A DNA stretch of 50,591 bases from JBGSWE01 sp049292975 (GTDB lineage: Bacteria; Patescibacteriota; Saccharimonadia; Saccharimonadales; JACDBH01), in contig JBATRZ010000002.1 in NCBI GenBank assembly GCA_049292975.1, positions 1-50,591 on the forward strand, read 5' to 3'. Positions within the stretch are counted from its first letter, which is position 1. The number at the start of each line of letters is the position of its first letter. Both the position numbers and the translations under genes were made by a program. The notes under the pieces were generated by a model. That model saw only the letters and a program-made list of their open reading frames with translations. It was not told where the DNA came from and ran no database searches. Positions 22,001 to 29,091 of the stretch are shown here, one piece after another.

Positions 22001-24010
22001 ATGGAGCAATCAGATGACAGAAAAAGCTCTGCAGCTGAGCGGGAAATCGGTGCGGACGCGAGTAGCGGAGCTAGCCGTACCGAGAATACCGCTAGCGAGC
22101 AACGCAGTGTCCAAGCCGGTTTATCGCCAGAAGCCTCTTCGTCAGGCCAAGCTGAGCCTGTGGTGGAAAGAGGCAGTGCAGAGTTTTTGCATGCTATGCG
22201 GCACTCTATGGCGCACATCATGGCAGCCGCCATCAAACGTCTCTGGCCAGAGACGAAGTTTGGCGTGGGCCCCGTGGTAGAGAACGGGTTTTACTATGAT
22301 GTCGATATTTCTGGCGGAGCCAAGCTATCAGAGGACGATTTTGAGAAGATAGAAGCCGGGATGCGGGCGGTAATCAGCGCTAACCAACCCTTTGAACGTA
22401 GCTATAAACAGATAGACGAGGCCATCGCCTGGGCCAAAGAAGGCGGCCAGCCGTACAAGCAAGAGCTGCTTAATGATCTTAAGCGGGCTGGCACCACCGT
22501 GGCTAGCGATCTGAGCGCGGATGAAATGGGTACGATAGCCGAAGGCGAAGCAGCGCTGGATCAGGTATCCTTTTACACCAATGGCGAATTTACCGATTTG
22601 TGCCGCGGCCCGCATGTAAAAACCACTGGAAACGCCGGGGCTTTTAAGCTAATGCGCGTAGCGGGTGCCTACTGGCGCGGCAAGGATAATAACCCGCAGA
22701 TGCAGCGAATCTACGGCGTTGCCTTTGCCAGCGATAAGGAGCTGCGCACCCACCTGAACATGCTCGAAGAAGCCAAGAAGCGCGATCACCGTAAGCTTGG
22801 TGCCGAGCTGGACTTGTTTACGTTCTCAGATTTGGTGGGCTCTGGTTTGCCGCTGTACACGCCCCGGGGTACAGTTATCCGGGACGGGCTTATCAAATTC
22901 TCAGAGTCCGTACGCGAAGAAATCGGCTTTGAGAAGGTTTGGTCGCCCCATATCACCAAAAAAGAGCTGTACGAAGTGTCGGGCCACTGGGACAAGTTTG
23001 GCTCGGAACTATTTCTGGTAACCAGCCAGGAGACGGATGACCAGCTGGTGATGAAGCCGATGAATTGCCCGCACCACGCCCAGATATATGCCGCCCGCCC
23101 CCGCAGTTACCGCGATCTGCCCATAAAATATATGGAAACCACTACCAACTACCGTGATGAAAAGAGCGGCGAGCTCCATGGACTGTCGCGCGTACGATCG
23201 CTATCCCAGGACGATAGCCACACCTACTGCCGTCCGGACCAAGTAGACCAGATATTTGACGCCCTGATAGAAAAAATCCGCGAATTTTATTCGGCTATCA
23301 ATATGAGCTTGCGCTTGCGGCTGAGCCTTAGGGATGATTCAGACGCCTATCTTGGACCGCAAGAGCTGTGGGACTTTGGCCAGACAAAACTAGGCGAGAT
23401 TGCCAAGCGTAACGGCCTGGAATATTACGCCGAAGCAGGTGAGGCGGCCTTTTATGGCCCCAAGCTGGATTTCATGGCAACCGATGCTATCGGCCGCGTC
23501 TGGCAGGTGGCGACCGTGCAGTTTGACTTTGTGCAGCCGGAACGCTTTGCTCTGGAATACACCGATGATAAGGGTGAGAAACAACGGCCTATCATGATCC
23601 ACTGTGCGATCATGGGCAGTTTTGACAGGTTTTTCTCGGTCTTTATCGAGCACACGGCTGGCCGGTTTCCGGTTTGGCTGGCGCCAGAACAAATACGCCT
23701 CATTACCGTAAACCAAGAAGAATCAACCGTAAATTTTGCGAACAAACTGGCAGACGATGCCAAGCAGCTAGGGCTGCGTGTACGCTTGGACAACAGTAAT
23801 GAATCGGTAGGCAAGAAGATCCGTGACGCCGAAGTCTGGAAGGTGCCTTACACGGTAGTCATCGGTGAAAAGGAGCTGGCATCATTAAGCGTAGTACCCC
23901 GCATACGCAAGGACATGGAGGTGCAACCCAGCGGGCCGGTAGCCCTGGATAATTTTTTGCAATCTGTCGCTAACGAAGCTAATTCAAAGGTAACCAAATC
24001 ATCACTATGA
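22001..24010 (+). CDS. thrS: Threonyl-tRNA synthetase lacking the TGS domain
   Basis: Charges tRNA-Thr. 669 residues from ATG 22001, preceded by GGAGG at 21991-21995; the frame open to 21923 is leader sequence. Instead of an N-terminal TGS domain there are about 60 low-complexity Ser/Ala/Glu residues. The N2 editing domain begins at MRHSMAHIMAAAI (HxxxH) and continues to DLCRGPHV. The catalytic core has motif 1, MNCPHHAQIYA (zinc Cys), motif 2 TTNYRDEKSGELHGL, zinc His in DDSHTYC and in MIHCAIMGS, and motif 3 ending near FPVWLAPEQIRLI, then the anticodon-binding domain. First gene of a run of overlapping genes through miaA. Confidence 0.95.
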   Translation: MEQSDDRKSSAAEREIGADASSGASRTENTASEQRSVQAGLSPEASSSGQAEPVVERGSAEFLHAMRHSMAHIMAAAIKRLWPETKFGVGPVVENGFYYDVDISGGAKLSEDDFEKIEAGMRAVISANQPFERSYKQIDEAIAWAKEGGQPYKQELLNDLKRAGTTVASDLSADEMGTIAEGEAALDQVSFYTNGEFTDLCRGPHVKTTGNAGAFKLMRVAGAYWRGKDNNPQMQRIYGVAFASDKELRTHLNMLEEAKKRDHRKLGAELDLFTFSDLVGSGLPLYTPRGTVIRDGLIKFSESVREEIGFEKVWSPHITKKELYEVSGHWDKFGSELFLVTSQETDDQLVMKPMNCPHHAQIYAARPRSYRDLPIKYMETTTNYRDEKSGELHGLSRVRSLSQDDSHTYCRPDQVDQIFDALIEKIREFYSAINMSLRLRLSLRDDSDAYLGPQELWDFGQTKLGEIAKRNGLEYYAEAGEAAFYGPKLDFMATDAIGRVWQVATVQFDFVQPERFALEYTDDKGEKQRPIMIHCAIMGSFDRFFSVFIEHTAGRFPVWLAPEQIRLITVNQEESTVNFANKLADDAKQLGLRVRLDNSNESVGKKIRDAEVWKVPYTVVIGEKELASLSVVPRIRKDMEVQPSGPVALDNFLQSVANEANSKVTKSSL

Positions 24011-24288
24011 AATTGAAATCACTCAAGAAACTCAATCGTTACAACAAAGCCGCGCTTGGCTGTGTTGCTGGCTTATTTTTGCTAATCATAGGGCAGCTGG
24101 TTTTCGTATTGCTGCCTATATATAGTATTGACGGCACTAACTCCGTAAATGCAGATGCTGTCCTGGACAGAGTTGAGCTGCTCTCTAAGGTGCTAAGTGC
24201 CTTGATGGTGCTTGTTGCAATCGCAAGCATAGTCCTGGCGGTAAAGGGATCGCGGGTCAGTAAAAAGCCGGCACATGACAGCCAGTAA
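24007..24288 (+). CDS. Small two-helix membrane protein, unknown
   Basis: 93 residues: basic N-terminus, membrane helix about residues 17-38, a polar loop of about 25 residues, second helix about 61-82, basic C-terminus. Not recognised. The ATG overlaps the thrS stop (ATGA) and its end overlaps the next gene, so it belongs to the thrS-miaA transcript. Codon use is like the neighbours. Confidence 0.65.
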   Translation: MKLKSLKKLNRYNKAALGCVAGLFLLIIGQLVFVLLPIYSIDGTNSVNADAVLDRVELLSKVLSALMVLVAIASIVLAVKGSRVSKKPAHDSQ

Positions 24289-24598
24289 CCAGTTTGCCGG
24301 GCGCGTGCGCGTGCTGGTATCCCAGATACCAAAGGGGCGGGTAATGACCTATGGTCAGATTGCCGCGCTTTGCGGCAATGCGCGGGCTTCCCGCGTCGTG
24401 GGCGGCATCGCGCACTTTGGTGATCCATCCTTACCTTGGCAGCGTGTCGTCAATAAAAAAGGCGGCCTGGCCGCCGGATATTATGGCGGGCGTGAGGGTC
24501 ACAAGCACGACCTGGAGGCCGAAGACATTAAAGTTTTCGGTAACCAAGACGATTACTATGTTAAAGTAGACGAACTTCTATGGAATCCCCACTTGTAG
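24275..24598 (+). CDS. Alkyltransferase-like (ATL) DNA repair protein
   Basis: 107 residues of the O6-methylguanine-DNA methyltransferase DNA-binding domain. The helix-turn-helix with GRVMTYGQIAALCG, the flipping Tyr26 and the Arg finger (ASRVVG) are present. The active-site motif reads PWQRVV, with Trp55 replacing the alkyl-accepting Cys of PCHRV, which defines ATL proteins: they bind alkylated guanine and hand it to excision repair rather than repairing it directly. It overlaps both neighbours. Confidence 0.9.
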   Translation: MTASNQFAGRVRVLVSQIPKGRVMTYGQIAALCGNARASRVVGGIAHFGDPSLPWQRVVNKKGGLAAGYYGGREGHKHDLEAEDIKVFGNQDDYYVKVDELLWNPHL

Positions 24599-25623
24599 TC
24601 ATCGTAGGCCCTACTGCCAGTGGCAAGAGCGCGTTGGCTATGGAAATTGCACGCAGTATAAGAGACAGAGCGGCGCTCAGGCTTGAGGCAGTTCCGGCTC
24701 GACAGCGCGACTCGCAAGCAAGTCGTACAAGCGGTACGCTGAAGCGCGACTCGCAAACTGGCGGGCCGGAAATGTCCAAGAAGCCAGCAGGGTCATCTGC
24801 TCTGCAGATTGGCAAGCTGGCTGGCCTTAGCGGCGCAGAGATTATCTGCGCAGATTCACGCACAATATATAGAGGCATGGATATCGGCACAGCCAAGCCT
24901 AGCCAAGCAGAACAAGCTGAAATCCCACATAACGTACTAGATGTAATCAAGCCAAGCGAGCATTTTACCGCTGCCGAATTTAAGCGCCAAGCGCTTGAGG
25001 CGATCGAAGATATTACCTCAAGGAATAAGTTGCCAATTATGGCCGGCGGGACAGGCTTATATATAGACGGTGTTATCTTTGATTTTAGCTTCCTGCCTGC
25101 TGTTGCACCGCATGAACGGGAGCGTTTGCAACAGATGCCGGTGCAAGAGCTGCAAGCAGAAATTAGCAGACTCGGCCTGCCGCTGCCAGAAAACAGCCAA
25201 AACCCCAGGCACCTAATGCGTGTGCTCGAGACTAACGGGACGGTGCCTGTTAAAAAAGGGCTGCGCACCAATACGCTTGTCATAGGTATAGATATAGACA
25301 GGGAAACAGTACGGGAACGGATAGTGAAGCGGGTAGATGCGATGGTGCAGGCAGGATTTGAAACAGAAGTGCAGACTCTCCATAAGTTGTACGGCCGAGA
25401 TGCTCCAGGACTGTTAGCTCCCGGGTATAAGGCATTCGGAGACTATGCAGCAGGGAGGCTGGGCCTGGATGAGGCCAAACAGCGTTTTATAGATGCCGAC
25501 TGCCAACTTGCCAAACGCCAGCGCACCTGGTTTAGGCGCAACCCCCATATAAAATGGATAAAAAGTAGTTCTGAAGCCCTTAAATTAGTACAGACTTTTT
25601 TACAACAAAACACGGCAAAATAG
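24580..25623 (+). CDS. miaA: tRNA dimethylallyltransferase MiaA with an in-frame insertion
   Basis: Prenylates A37 of tRNAs reading UNN codons. 347 residues. P-loop GPTASGKSA at residues 10-18, then the conserved ADSRTIYRGMDIGTAKPS at about 91-108, PHNVLDV, AGGTGLYIDGVI and the C-terminal RRTWFR-like RQRTWFRR. Between the P-loop helix and the ADS motif there are about 55 extra residues (about 27-84) that other MiaA proteins lack, encoded partly by a palindromic DNA segment (24692-24771). The ATG overlaps the ATL gene by 19 bases. The active-site residues are intact, so the protein is probably functional. Confidence 0.93.
   Translation: MESPLVVIVGPTASGKSALAMEIARSIRDRAALRLEAVPARQRDSQASRTSGTLKRDSQTGGPEMSKKPAGSSALQIGKLAGLSGAEIICADSRTIYRGMDIGTAKPSQAEQAEIPHNVLDVIKPSEHFTAAEFKRQALEAIEDITSRNKLPIMAGGTGLYIDGVIFDFSFLPAVAPHERERLQQMPVQELQAEISRLGLPLPENSQNPRHLMRVLETNGTVPVKKGLRTNTLVIGIDIDRETVRERIVKRVDAMVQAGFETEVQTLHKLYGRDAPGLLAPGYKAFGDYAAGRLGLDEAKQRFIDADCQLAKRQRTWFRRNPHIKWIKSSSEALKLVQTFLQQNTAK
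24692..24771 (+). repeat. Palindromic insertion inside miaA
   Basis: An 80-bp segment bounded by TTCCGGC and GCCGGAA. It contains two direct copies of GCGCGACTCGCAA (24705-24717, 24744-24756) and a central CGTAC-AAGCG-GTACG hairpin. The reading frame passes through intact, giving the repeated residues RDSQ. Confidence 0.6.
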
Positions 25624-25661
25624 ACCAATTTACCCCTTGTTTGAACAAAACCATGATAAGC

Positions 25662-25749
25662 TATAATTATGGTCGAGCAACTTTTTGGAGTTAATGTAGC
25701 TAGGGGAGAGCAGCCCGAGCTCGGATTTATTCCGAGCCCGGCGCGCTAA
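25662..25749 (+). repeat. Duplicated 5' end of the regulator gene, with -10 box and 26-codon ORF
   Basis: Bases 25665-25688 repeat the start of the next gene (ATGGTCGAGCAACTTTTTGG at 25669 and again at 25781). The first copy opens a 26-codon frame (MVEQLFGVNVARGEQPELGF and six more) ending TAA at 25747. TATAAT at 25662-25667 touches this first ATG, so that ATG is probably at or before the transcription start. Downstream, CGAGCTCGG/CCGAGC-type and GAGGGGA/TCCCCTC hairpins fill the leader to 25780. Confidence 0.6.
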
Positions 25750-25780
25750 GGAGGGGATATTCCCCTCTCAAGGATTAATT

Positions 25781-26398
25781 ATGGTCGAGCAACTTTTTGG
25801 GAGTAAAACACGGGTAAAGCTGCTTAAGCTATTCTACAGTAACCCTAACCGCTCATTTTATGTGCGCGAGATAACACGCAAGATCGATGAGCAGATTAAC
25901 TCTGTCCGCCGCGAGCTATCCAACCTGCTCAGCATCGGCATAATTGCTTCAGACACCACTAACAACCGGTTGTATTACGAAGTGAACCAGGGTTATGAAT
26001 ACTATCAGCCCCTGTCGGTTATCTTTGGCGGGGCAGAGATGGTTATGGAGACGGGCGAAGCGGCAGCAGCGGTAGCGCCGCCAAAGAAACAGGTAGATCC
26101 TGAGACCGCCGAACTTACGGCACTTGGCAACGTTGAAGCGGTTATATACACCGGCCAGTTCACGCGTGATGAGTCCAGCGGTATCGATATGCTGATTGTT
26201 GGAGACGTCAATCAGACCAAGCTAAGCAAATTTATGGCCGCCTTAGAAGAAAAAGAGAAAAAGGACATCCGCTATGTCGTGATGACGCCGGATGAATTTG
26301 CTTATCGCCGCCAGGTCAAGGACCGGTTTATAACCACTGTCCTGAACGCTAAAAAGCAGGTCGCGATTGATAAAAAGCAGATAACTGAAGAGGAGTAA
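25781..26398 (+). CDS. Winged-helix regulator with nucleotidyltransferase-like C-terminal domain
   Basis: 205 residues. Residues 1-70 form a winged helix (SKTRVKLLKLFYSNPNRSFYVREITRKI ... INSVRRELSNLLSIGII). The C-terminal half (about 110-200, EAVIYTGQFTRDESSGIDMLIVGDV) resembles the degenerate MNT/Pol-beta-type domain often fused to such helices, with GIDMLIVGD in the place of the GxxDxDLLV metal motif. Probably a DNA-binding regulator; ligand and targets unknown. AAGGAT precedes the ATG. It is followed seven bases later by the MBL-fold gene and likely co-transcribed with it. Confidence 0.78.
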   Translation: MVEQLFGSKTRVKLLKLFYSNPNRSFYVREITRKIDEQINSVRRELSNLLSIGIIASDTTNNRLYYEVNQGYEYYQPLSVIFGGAEMVMETGEAAAAVAPPKKQVDPETAELTALGNVEAVIYTGQFTRDESSGIDMLIVGDVNQTKLSKFMAALEEKEKKDIRYVVMTPDEFAYRRQVKDRFITTVLNAKKQVAIDKKQITEEE

Positions 26399-26404
26399 AC
26401 AAGA

Positions 26405-27028
26405 GTGGAGTTCCAATACTACGGAGGCAACTGCGTCGTTATAACAACCAAGAAGGCTGCTATCGTGATAGATGACAACCTGGCGGCTTTGGGCCTTAAA
26501 TCCATTACCAAACCAGACAACATCGCATTGTTTACTACTTTGCCGGAGGTTGCCAGCCCAGCCCGGCTAACCATAGCTGATCCGGGGGAGTACGAGATAT
26601 CCGAGGTATCCATCTTTGGCATACCAGCCCGTGCCCACACGGATGAGGCAGGGCAACAAACAGCTACTGTATATAAGATCCAGCATGATGACCTGCGCGT
26701 AGCGGTGGTTGGCCATATACACCCCGACCTATCAGAAGATCATCTCGAGGAAATCGGTGCCGTTGATATCCTTATTGTTCCGGTGGGCGGTAACGGCTAT
26801 ACCCTTGATGCCGCGGGTGCCATGCAGATTGTCAAAAAGATAGAGCCAAAGATTGTTATTCCGGTCCATTATGAGGATGCGAAGCTTAAGTATGAAGTGC
26901 CCCAGCAGCCGCTTAGCGAAGCGCTGAAGGTATTCAGCGTGGAGGCGGCGGAGCCGGTAGGCAAGTTCAAGCCAAAGCCGGCAGACATAGGCGAGACCCT
27001 CCGCGTTGTCGTACTAGACCGGCAATAA
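26405..27028 (+). CDS. Metallo-beta-lactamase-fold protein (UlaG-like)
   Basis: 207 residues starting at GTG 26405. The N-terminus MEFQYYGGNCVVITTKKAAIVID, the GHIHPDL turn, DILIVPVGGNGYTLDAAGA and IPVHYED segments match the MBL-fold group related to UlaG/RNase Z (beta-strands followed by GHxH-like and final HY motifs). The canonical HxHxDH metal motif is not complete: the expected first site reads LFTTLPEV. Therefore the protein may have lost one metal site or all activity. It follows the winged-helix gene closely. Confidence 0.75.
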   Translation: MEFQYYGGNCVVITTKKAAIVIDDNLAALGLKSITKPDNIALFTTLPEVASPARLTIADPGEYEISEVSIFGIPARAHTDEAGQQTATVYKIQHDDLRVAVVGHIHPDLSEDHLEEIGAVDILIVPVGGNGYTLDAAGAMQIVKKIEPKIVIPVHYEDAKLKYEVPQQPLSEALKVFSVEAAEPVGKFKPKPADIGETLRVVVLDRQ

Positions 27029-27036
27029 TTACTCAT

Positions 27037-27070
27037 AATAAAAAAACCAGATTACTCTGGTCTTTTTATT
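27037..27070 (+). terminator. Terminator after the MBL-fold gene
   Basis: AATAAAAAAACCAGA-TTAC-TCTGGTCTTTTTATT; near-perfect arms. The stretch 27080-27166 contains three more GC-rich hairpins (CAGGC/GCCTG, CCCCG/CGGGG, CCCCGCAGAA/TTCTGTGGGG) of unknown role. Confidence 0.8.
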
Positions 27071-27166
27071 ATCTGCTACTTTGGGAAGAGCAGCCGTAGC
27101 GTCAGGCTCTGCCTGCGCCCCGCGTGAAAACGGGGTCCCCGCAGAACCTGTTCTGTGGGGTGGGGT

Positions 27167-27234
27167 GAGAAAACCTATTGCGGTGTGGTCCCCACCCGTT
27201 CTTTGAACGGGCTGGGGCCGCTAATGGTTTTCTC
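27167..27234 (-). repeat. Stop-codon-proximal structured element, copy 2
   Basis: Minus strand, beginning directly at the rpmB stop codon: GAGAAAACCATTAGCGGCCC and onward, central hairpin CCCGTTC-AAA-GAACGGG, then GGTGGGGACC, CCGCAATAGG and TTTTCTC. Same conserved blocks and same orientation relative to the upstream gene as copy 1 behind VKOR. Confidence 0.72.
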
Positions 27235-27428
27235 TATTTTGTGAGCAAGCCCTTCTTCTTCAGCGTGCGGATGGCTTGGGTAGAGAGTTTCATAGTTACT
27301 TTCTTGCCATCAACGACGAAGGTCTTGGTCTGCAGGTTCGGCTTCCAGACTTTCTGGGTGTGACGCTGTGAAAAGCTCACATTGTGCCCATACTGCTTGC
27401 CTTTGCCGGTTAAATCACAGCGTTGCAT
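27234..27428 (-). CDS. rpmB: Ribosomal protein L28
   Basis: Large-subunit protein, 64 residues. The start MQRCDLTGKGKQYGHNVSFS and the internal LQTKTFVVDGKKVTMKLST are diagnostic. Monocistronic on the minus strand. It ends with TAG at 27234-27236, which runs straight into the structured element described above. Confidence 0.95.
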   Translation of the reverse strand: MQRCDLTGKGKQYGHNVSFSQRHTQKVWKPNLQTKTFVVDGKKVTMKLSTQAIRTLKKKGLLTK

Positions 27429-27548
27429 ACCTTTGTCCTTTTATATTAACTCTTATCCTTTGCTGGCAAAGGACGATTCAGTGATTAATTGTATCTGTTT
27501 TTACACCTCTCGTCAAGGGGTGAGCGTGCGCACTTAGCCAAGTGCATA

Positions 27549-27554
27549 TATACT
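27549..27554 (+). promoter_or_regulatory. -10 box of the M50 protease gene
   Basis: TATACT ending eight bases before ATG 27563; leader of about two bases expected, no Shine-Dalgarno. Confidence 0.5.
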
Positions 27555-27562
27555 TGGGTGGT

Positions 27563-28192
27563 ATGTTCTTAAATTTTGACGGTACCCAGCTTTTTTACTT
27601 CTTCCTGGCTATGCTTATCGGCATGAGCCTGCACGAGGCCATGCACGCCTTTGTAGGCCACTGGCTGGGTGATGATACGGCCAGGCTGGAGGGCAGGCTG
27701 ACTCTTAACCCGCTGAAGCATATAGATATCTTTACGACAGTGCTTATACCGGTGGTCATGGTTCTGCTGCGGCTGCCGCCTATCTTTGCCGCCAAACCGG
27801 TTCCGTTCAATTCTGCCCGCGTAAAATATGACGAGTTCGGCGCCGCGCTCATCGGCGTTTCGGGCCCGCTTACCAACCTTGCTTTAGCCTGTGTGGGCGG
27901 TCTGGTGTTTCGCAGCGGCCTGGTGACCTCTAACAGTTTGTCTGATTTCGTTGTAATATTTACTCTTACAAACGTATCACTCTTTGTCTTTAATATGATT
28001 CCGTTCCCGCCCCTGGACGGTTCGCGGCTGCTGTATGCCTTTGCCCCCGAGCCGGTGCAGAAATTCATGTTTGCTATCGAGCAGTTCGGCTTGGCAGCTA
28101 TATTCTTCCTGGTCTTTATCTTGTGGCAGTTCATCGGCCCGGTTATCCTAAGCATTAACCAGGACATCATGTACTTCCTGCTCGGCATTTAA
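27563..28192 (+). CDS. Site-2-protease (M50) family membrane metalloprotease
   Basis: 209 residues. The zinc motif HEAMH (HExxH) lies in the first membrane helix (LIGMSLHEAMHAFVGHWLGDD), then RLTLNPLKHID, and the third metal ligand Asp in FNMIPFPPLDGSRLL. Five to six helices. This is the compact form without PDZ domains, typical of rhomboid-like peptidase M50 members found widely in bacteria. An in-frame GTG at 27542 lies upstream of the -10 box, so ATG 27563 is chosen. A structured repeat starts four bases after its stop. Confidence 0.9.
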   Translation: MFLNFDGTQLFYFFLAMLIGMSLHEAMHAFVGHWLGDDTARLEGRLTLNPLKHIDIFTTVLIPVVMVLLRLPPIFAAKPVPFNSARVKYDEFGAALIGVSGPLTNLALACVGGLVFRSGLVTSNSLSDFVVIFTLTNVSLFVFNMIPFPPLDGSRLLYAFAPEPVQKFMFAIEQFGLAAIFFLVFILWQFIGPVILSINQDIMYFLLGI

Positions 28193-28195
28193 GTC

Positions 28196-28307
28196 TTTGT
28201 ACTTGGCACATTCCGGGCGAAAGCCTGCGTCAAAAATCCGCACCGTATGTAGAATACGGCTTGGATTTTGTGCTCGGCTTTCACTCCGGACTGCACTCAA
28301 ATACAAA
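28196..28307 (+). repeat. Nested-stem element, copy 1 (after the M50 gene)
   Basis: Outer stem TTTGTA..TTG/CAA.TACAAA, a GCA/TGC step, then CCGGGCGAAAGCCTGCGTCA on the left matched by TTGTGCTCGGCTTTCACTCC on the right, and a central hairpin CCGTAT-GTAGA-ATACGG. The core 28206-28296 is 91 bp, exactly as long as copy 2 (49645-49735), which keeps the loop sequences but changes both sides of the stems. Confidence 0.75.
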
Positions 28308-28333
28308 AACTTAAAAACTTCATGAAAAGCCTA

Positions 28334-28339
28334 TATAAT
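28334..28339 (+). promoter_or_regulatory. -10 box of the 6S-like RNA
   Basis: TATAAT within TATATAATG; transcription would start about 28346, at the first bases of the closing stem. Confidence 0.55.
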
Positions 28340-28346
28340 GTAAGTA

Positions 28347-28483
28347 GGCTGGGAAGCCAACACTATGATAATCTGAATGCTTATCATACGGGAGCCTAAG
28401 ATTTGCAGCGTCCGTGGACACTGCGTGCAGGCACCCACCTAGGTTTTAAACACCCAGGTTGTCATCGTTGGTTCCCGGCTTTT
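28347..28483 (+). ncRNA. ssrS: Structured RNA, probably 6S RNA
   Basis: A long closing stem pairs GCTGGGAA.CCAAC (28348-28361) with GTTGGTTCCCGGC (28467-28479) and is followed by TTTT. Inside are TATGATAA/TTATCATA and GCAG.GTCC/GGAC.CTGC hairpins and a segment GGGAGCCTAAGATTTGCAG ... CACCCACCTAGG ... CCCAGG that resembles the central bubble region of 6S RNA, the RNA polymerase decoy. About 137 bases is short for 6S. It could also be a different house-keeping RNA; tmRNA and SRP RNA signatures are absent. Confidence 0.5.
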
Positions 28484-28520
28484 ATGTTGCCCGAGCCTTT
28501 ATTTACCAGGGGTAGAAGGG

Positions 28521-28526
28521 TATAAT
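28521..28526 (+). promoter_or_regulatory. -10 box of the tRNA-Pro unit
   Basis: TATAAT; a leader of about 45 bases follows that includes GGGTCGCGGAATATGGCC, a motif repeated 210 bp further on. Confidence 0.5.
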
Positions 28527-28579
28527 ATCATCGTTTCGGGGTCGCGGAATATGGCCAGCAGAGTTACAATTAAAGTCAT

Positions 28580-28655
28580 CGGGGATTGGCGCAGTTGGTA
28601 GCGCGCACGGCTGGGGGTCGTGAGGTCGCAAGTTCGAATCTTGTATCCCCGACCA
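28580..28655 (+). tRNA. tRNA-Pro (anticodon GGG)
   Basis: Acceptor CGGGGAT/ATCCCCG, discriminator A, encoded CCA, anticodon loop CTGGGGG, T-loop TTCGAAT. Confidence 0.95.
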
Positions 28656-28836
28656 TTTGAAAAACCAGGGCTTTGGGGGTAAGAAATACCAGCGGCGCTA
28701 AGTAAGGAACCTTCTCTTGAAAACTTATATTCAAAGACGAAGTTTTTAGGGTCGCGGAACGTGGCCCATAGACCGCGGAGGTTTAAATCCGCTTAGCTTG
28801 AGCACAATATAAGTCTCTAGCTAGTTTAGAGCTTTT
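28656..28836 (+). other. Structured trailer after tRNA-Pro with repeated motif
   Basis: No gene. At 28749 the segment GGGTCGCGGAACGTGGCC repeats the motif found before tRNA-Pro (28539). It is followed by GCGGA-GGTTTAAA-TCCGC, a T-arm-like hairpin, and by a terminator CTCTA/TAGAG-CTTTTT (28815-28837). It may be a second small RNA on the same transcript or a decayed tRNA-like gene. Confidence 0.4.
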
Positions 28837-28853
28837 TATTCTGCCGCCTGCGC

Positions 28854-29072
28854 CTATAAGCCGTTAAATAGATCGCCGATGTTCACCTTTAGGTGCTTGG
28901 CTAGCTTGTTAAGCGTCCCCAATCTTGCCCAGCGTTTGCCTGTTTCAATATAGGCGATTGCTACTACGCTCATACCCGTCATTTCTGCTAGTTGCTGCTG
29001 TGTAAACCCCCGGCTTTTCCGGACTTCCGCAACGCGCCTGCCGAAACTCTTCATTAGCTTCTGTTCGTTCAT
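28854..29072 (-). CDS. Xre-family helix-turn-helix regulator
   Basis: 72 residues from ATG 29072. The HTH spans about residues 10-62: FGRRVAEVRKSRGFTQQQLAEMTGMSVVAIAYIETGKRW, followed by LGTLNKLAKHLKVNIGDLF, a textbook Cro/C1 domain with no extra domain. The frame is open to 29108, but upstream codons run into the palindromic operator. Divergent from the DUF4352-like gene, with a perfect palindrome between them; probably autoregulatory. Confidence 0.85.
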   Translation of the reverse strand: MNEQKLMKSFGRRVAEVRKSRGFTQQQLAEMTGMSVVAIAYIETGKRWARLGTLNKLAKHLKVNIGDLFNGL

Positions 29073-29091
29073 GCAACAAGCGTAGAAATAA

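Noticed and set aside
24275..24598. Active O6-methylguanine methyltransferase
   Set aside because: The acceptor Cys is replaced by Trp (PWQRVV), so the protein is annotated as ATL.
27080..27110. SRP RNA (GGGAAGAGCAGCC resembles its tetraloop region)
   Set aside because: The essential asymmetric loop pattern and flanking complementary arms are missing.
28656..28836. tmRNA gene
   Set aside because: No tRNA-like 5'/3' pairing with CCA, no TTCGA T-loop and no resume frame ending in an Ala-Ala tag.
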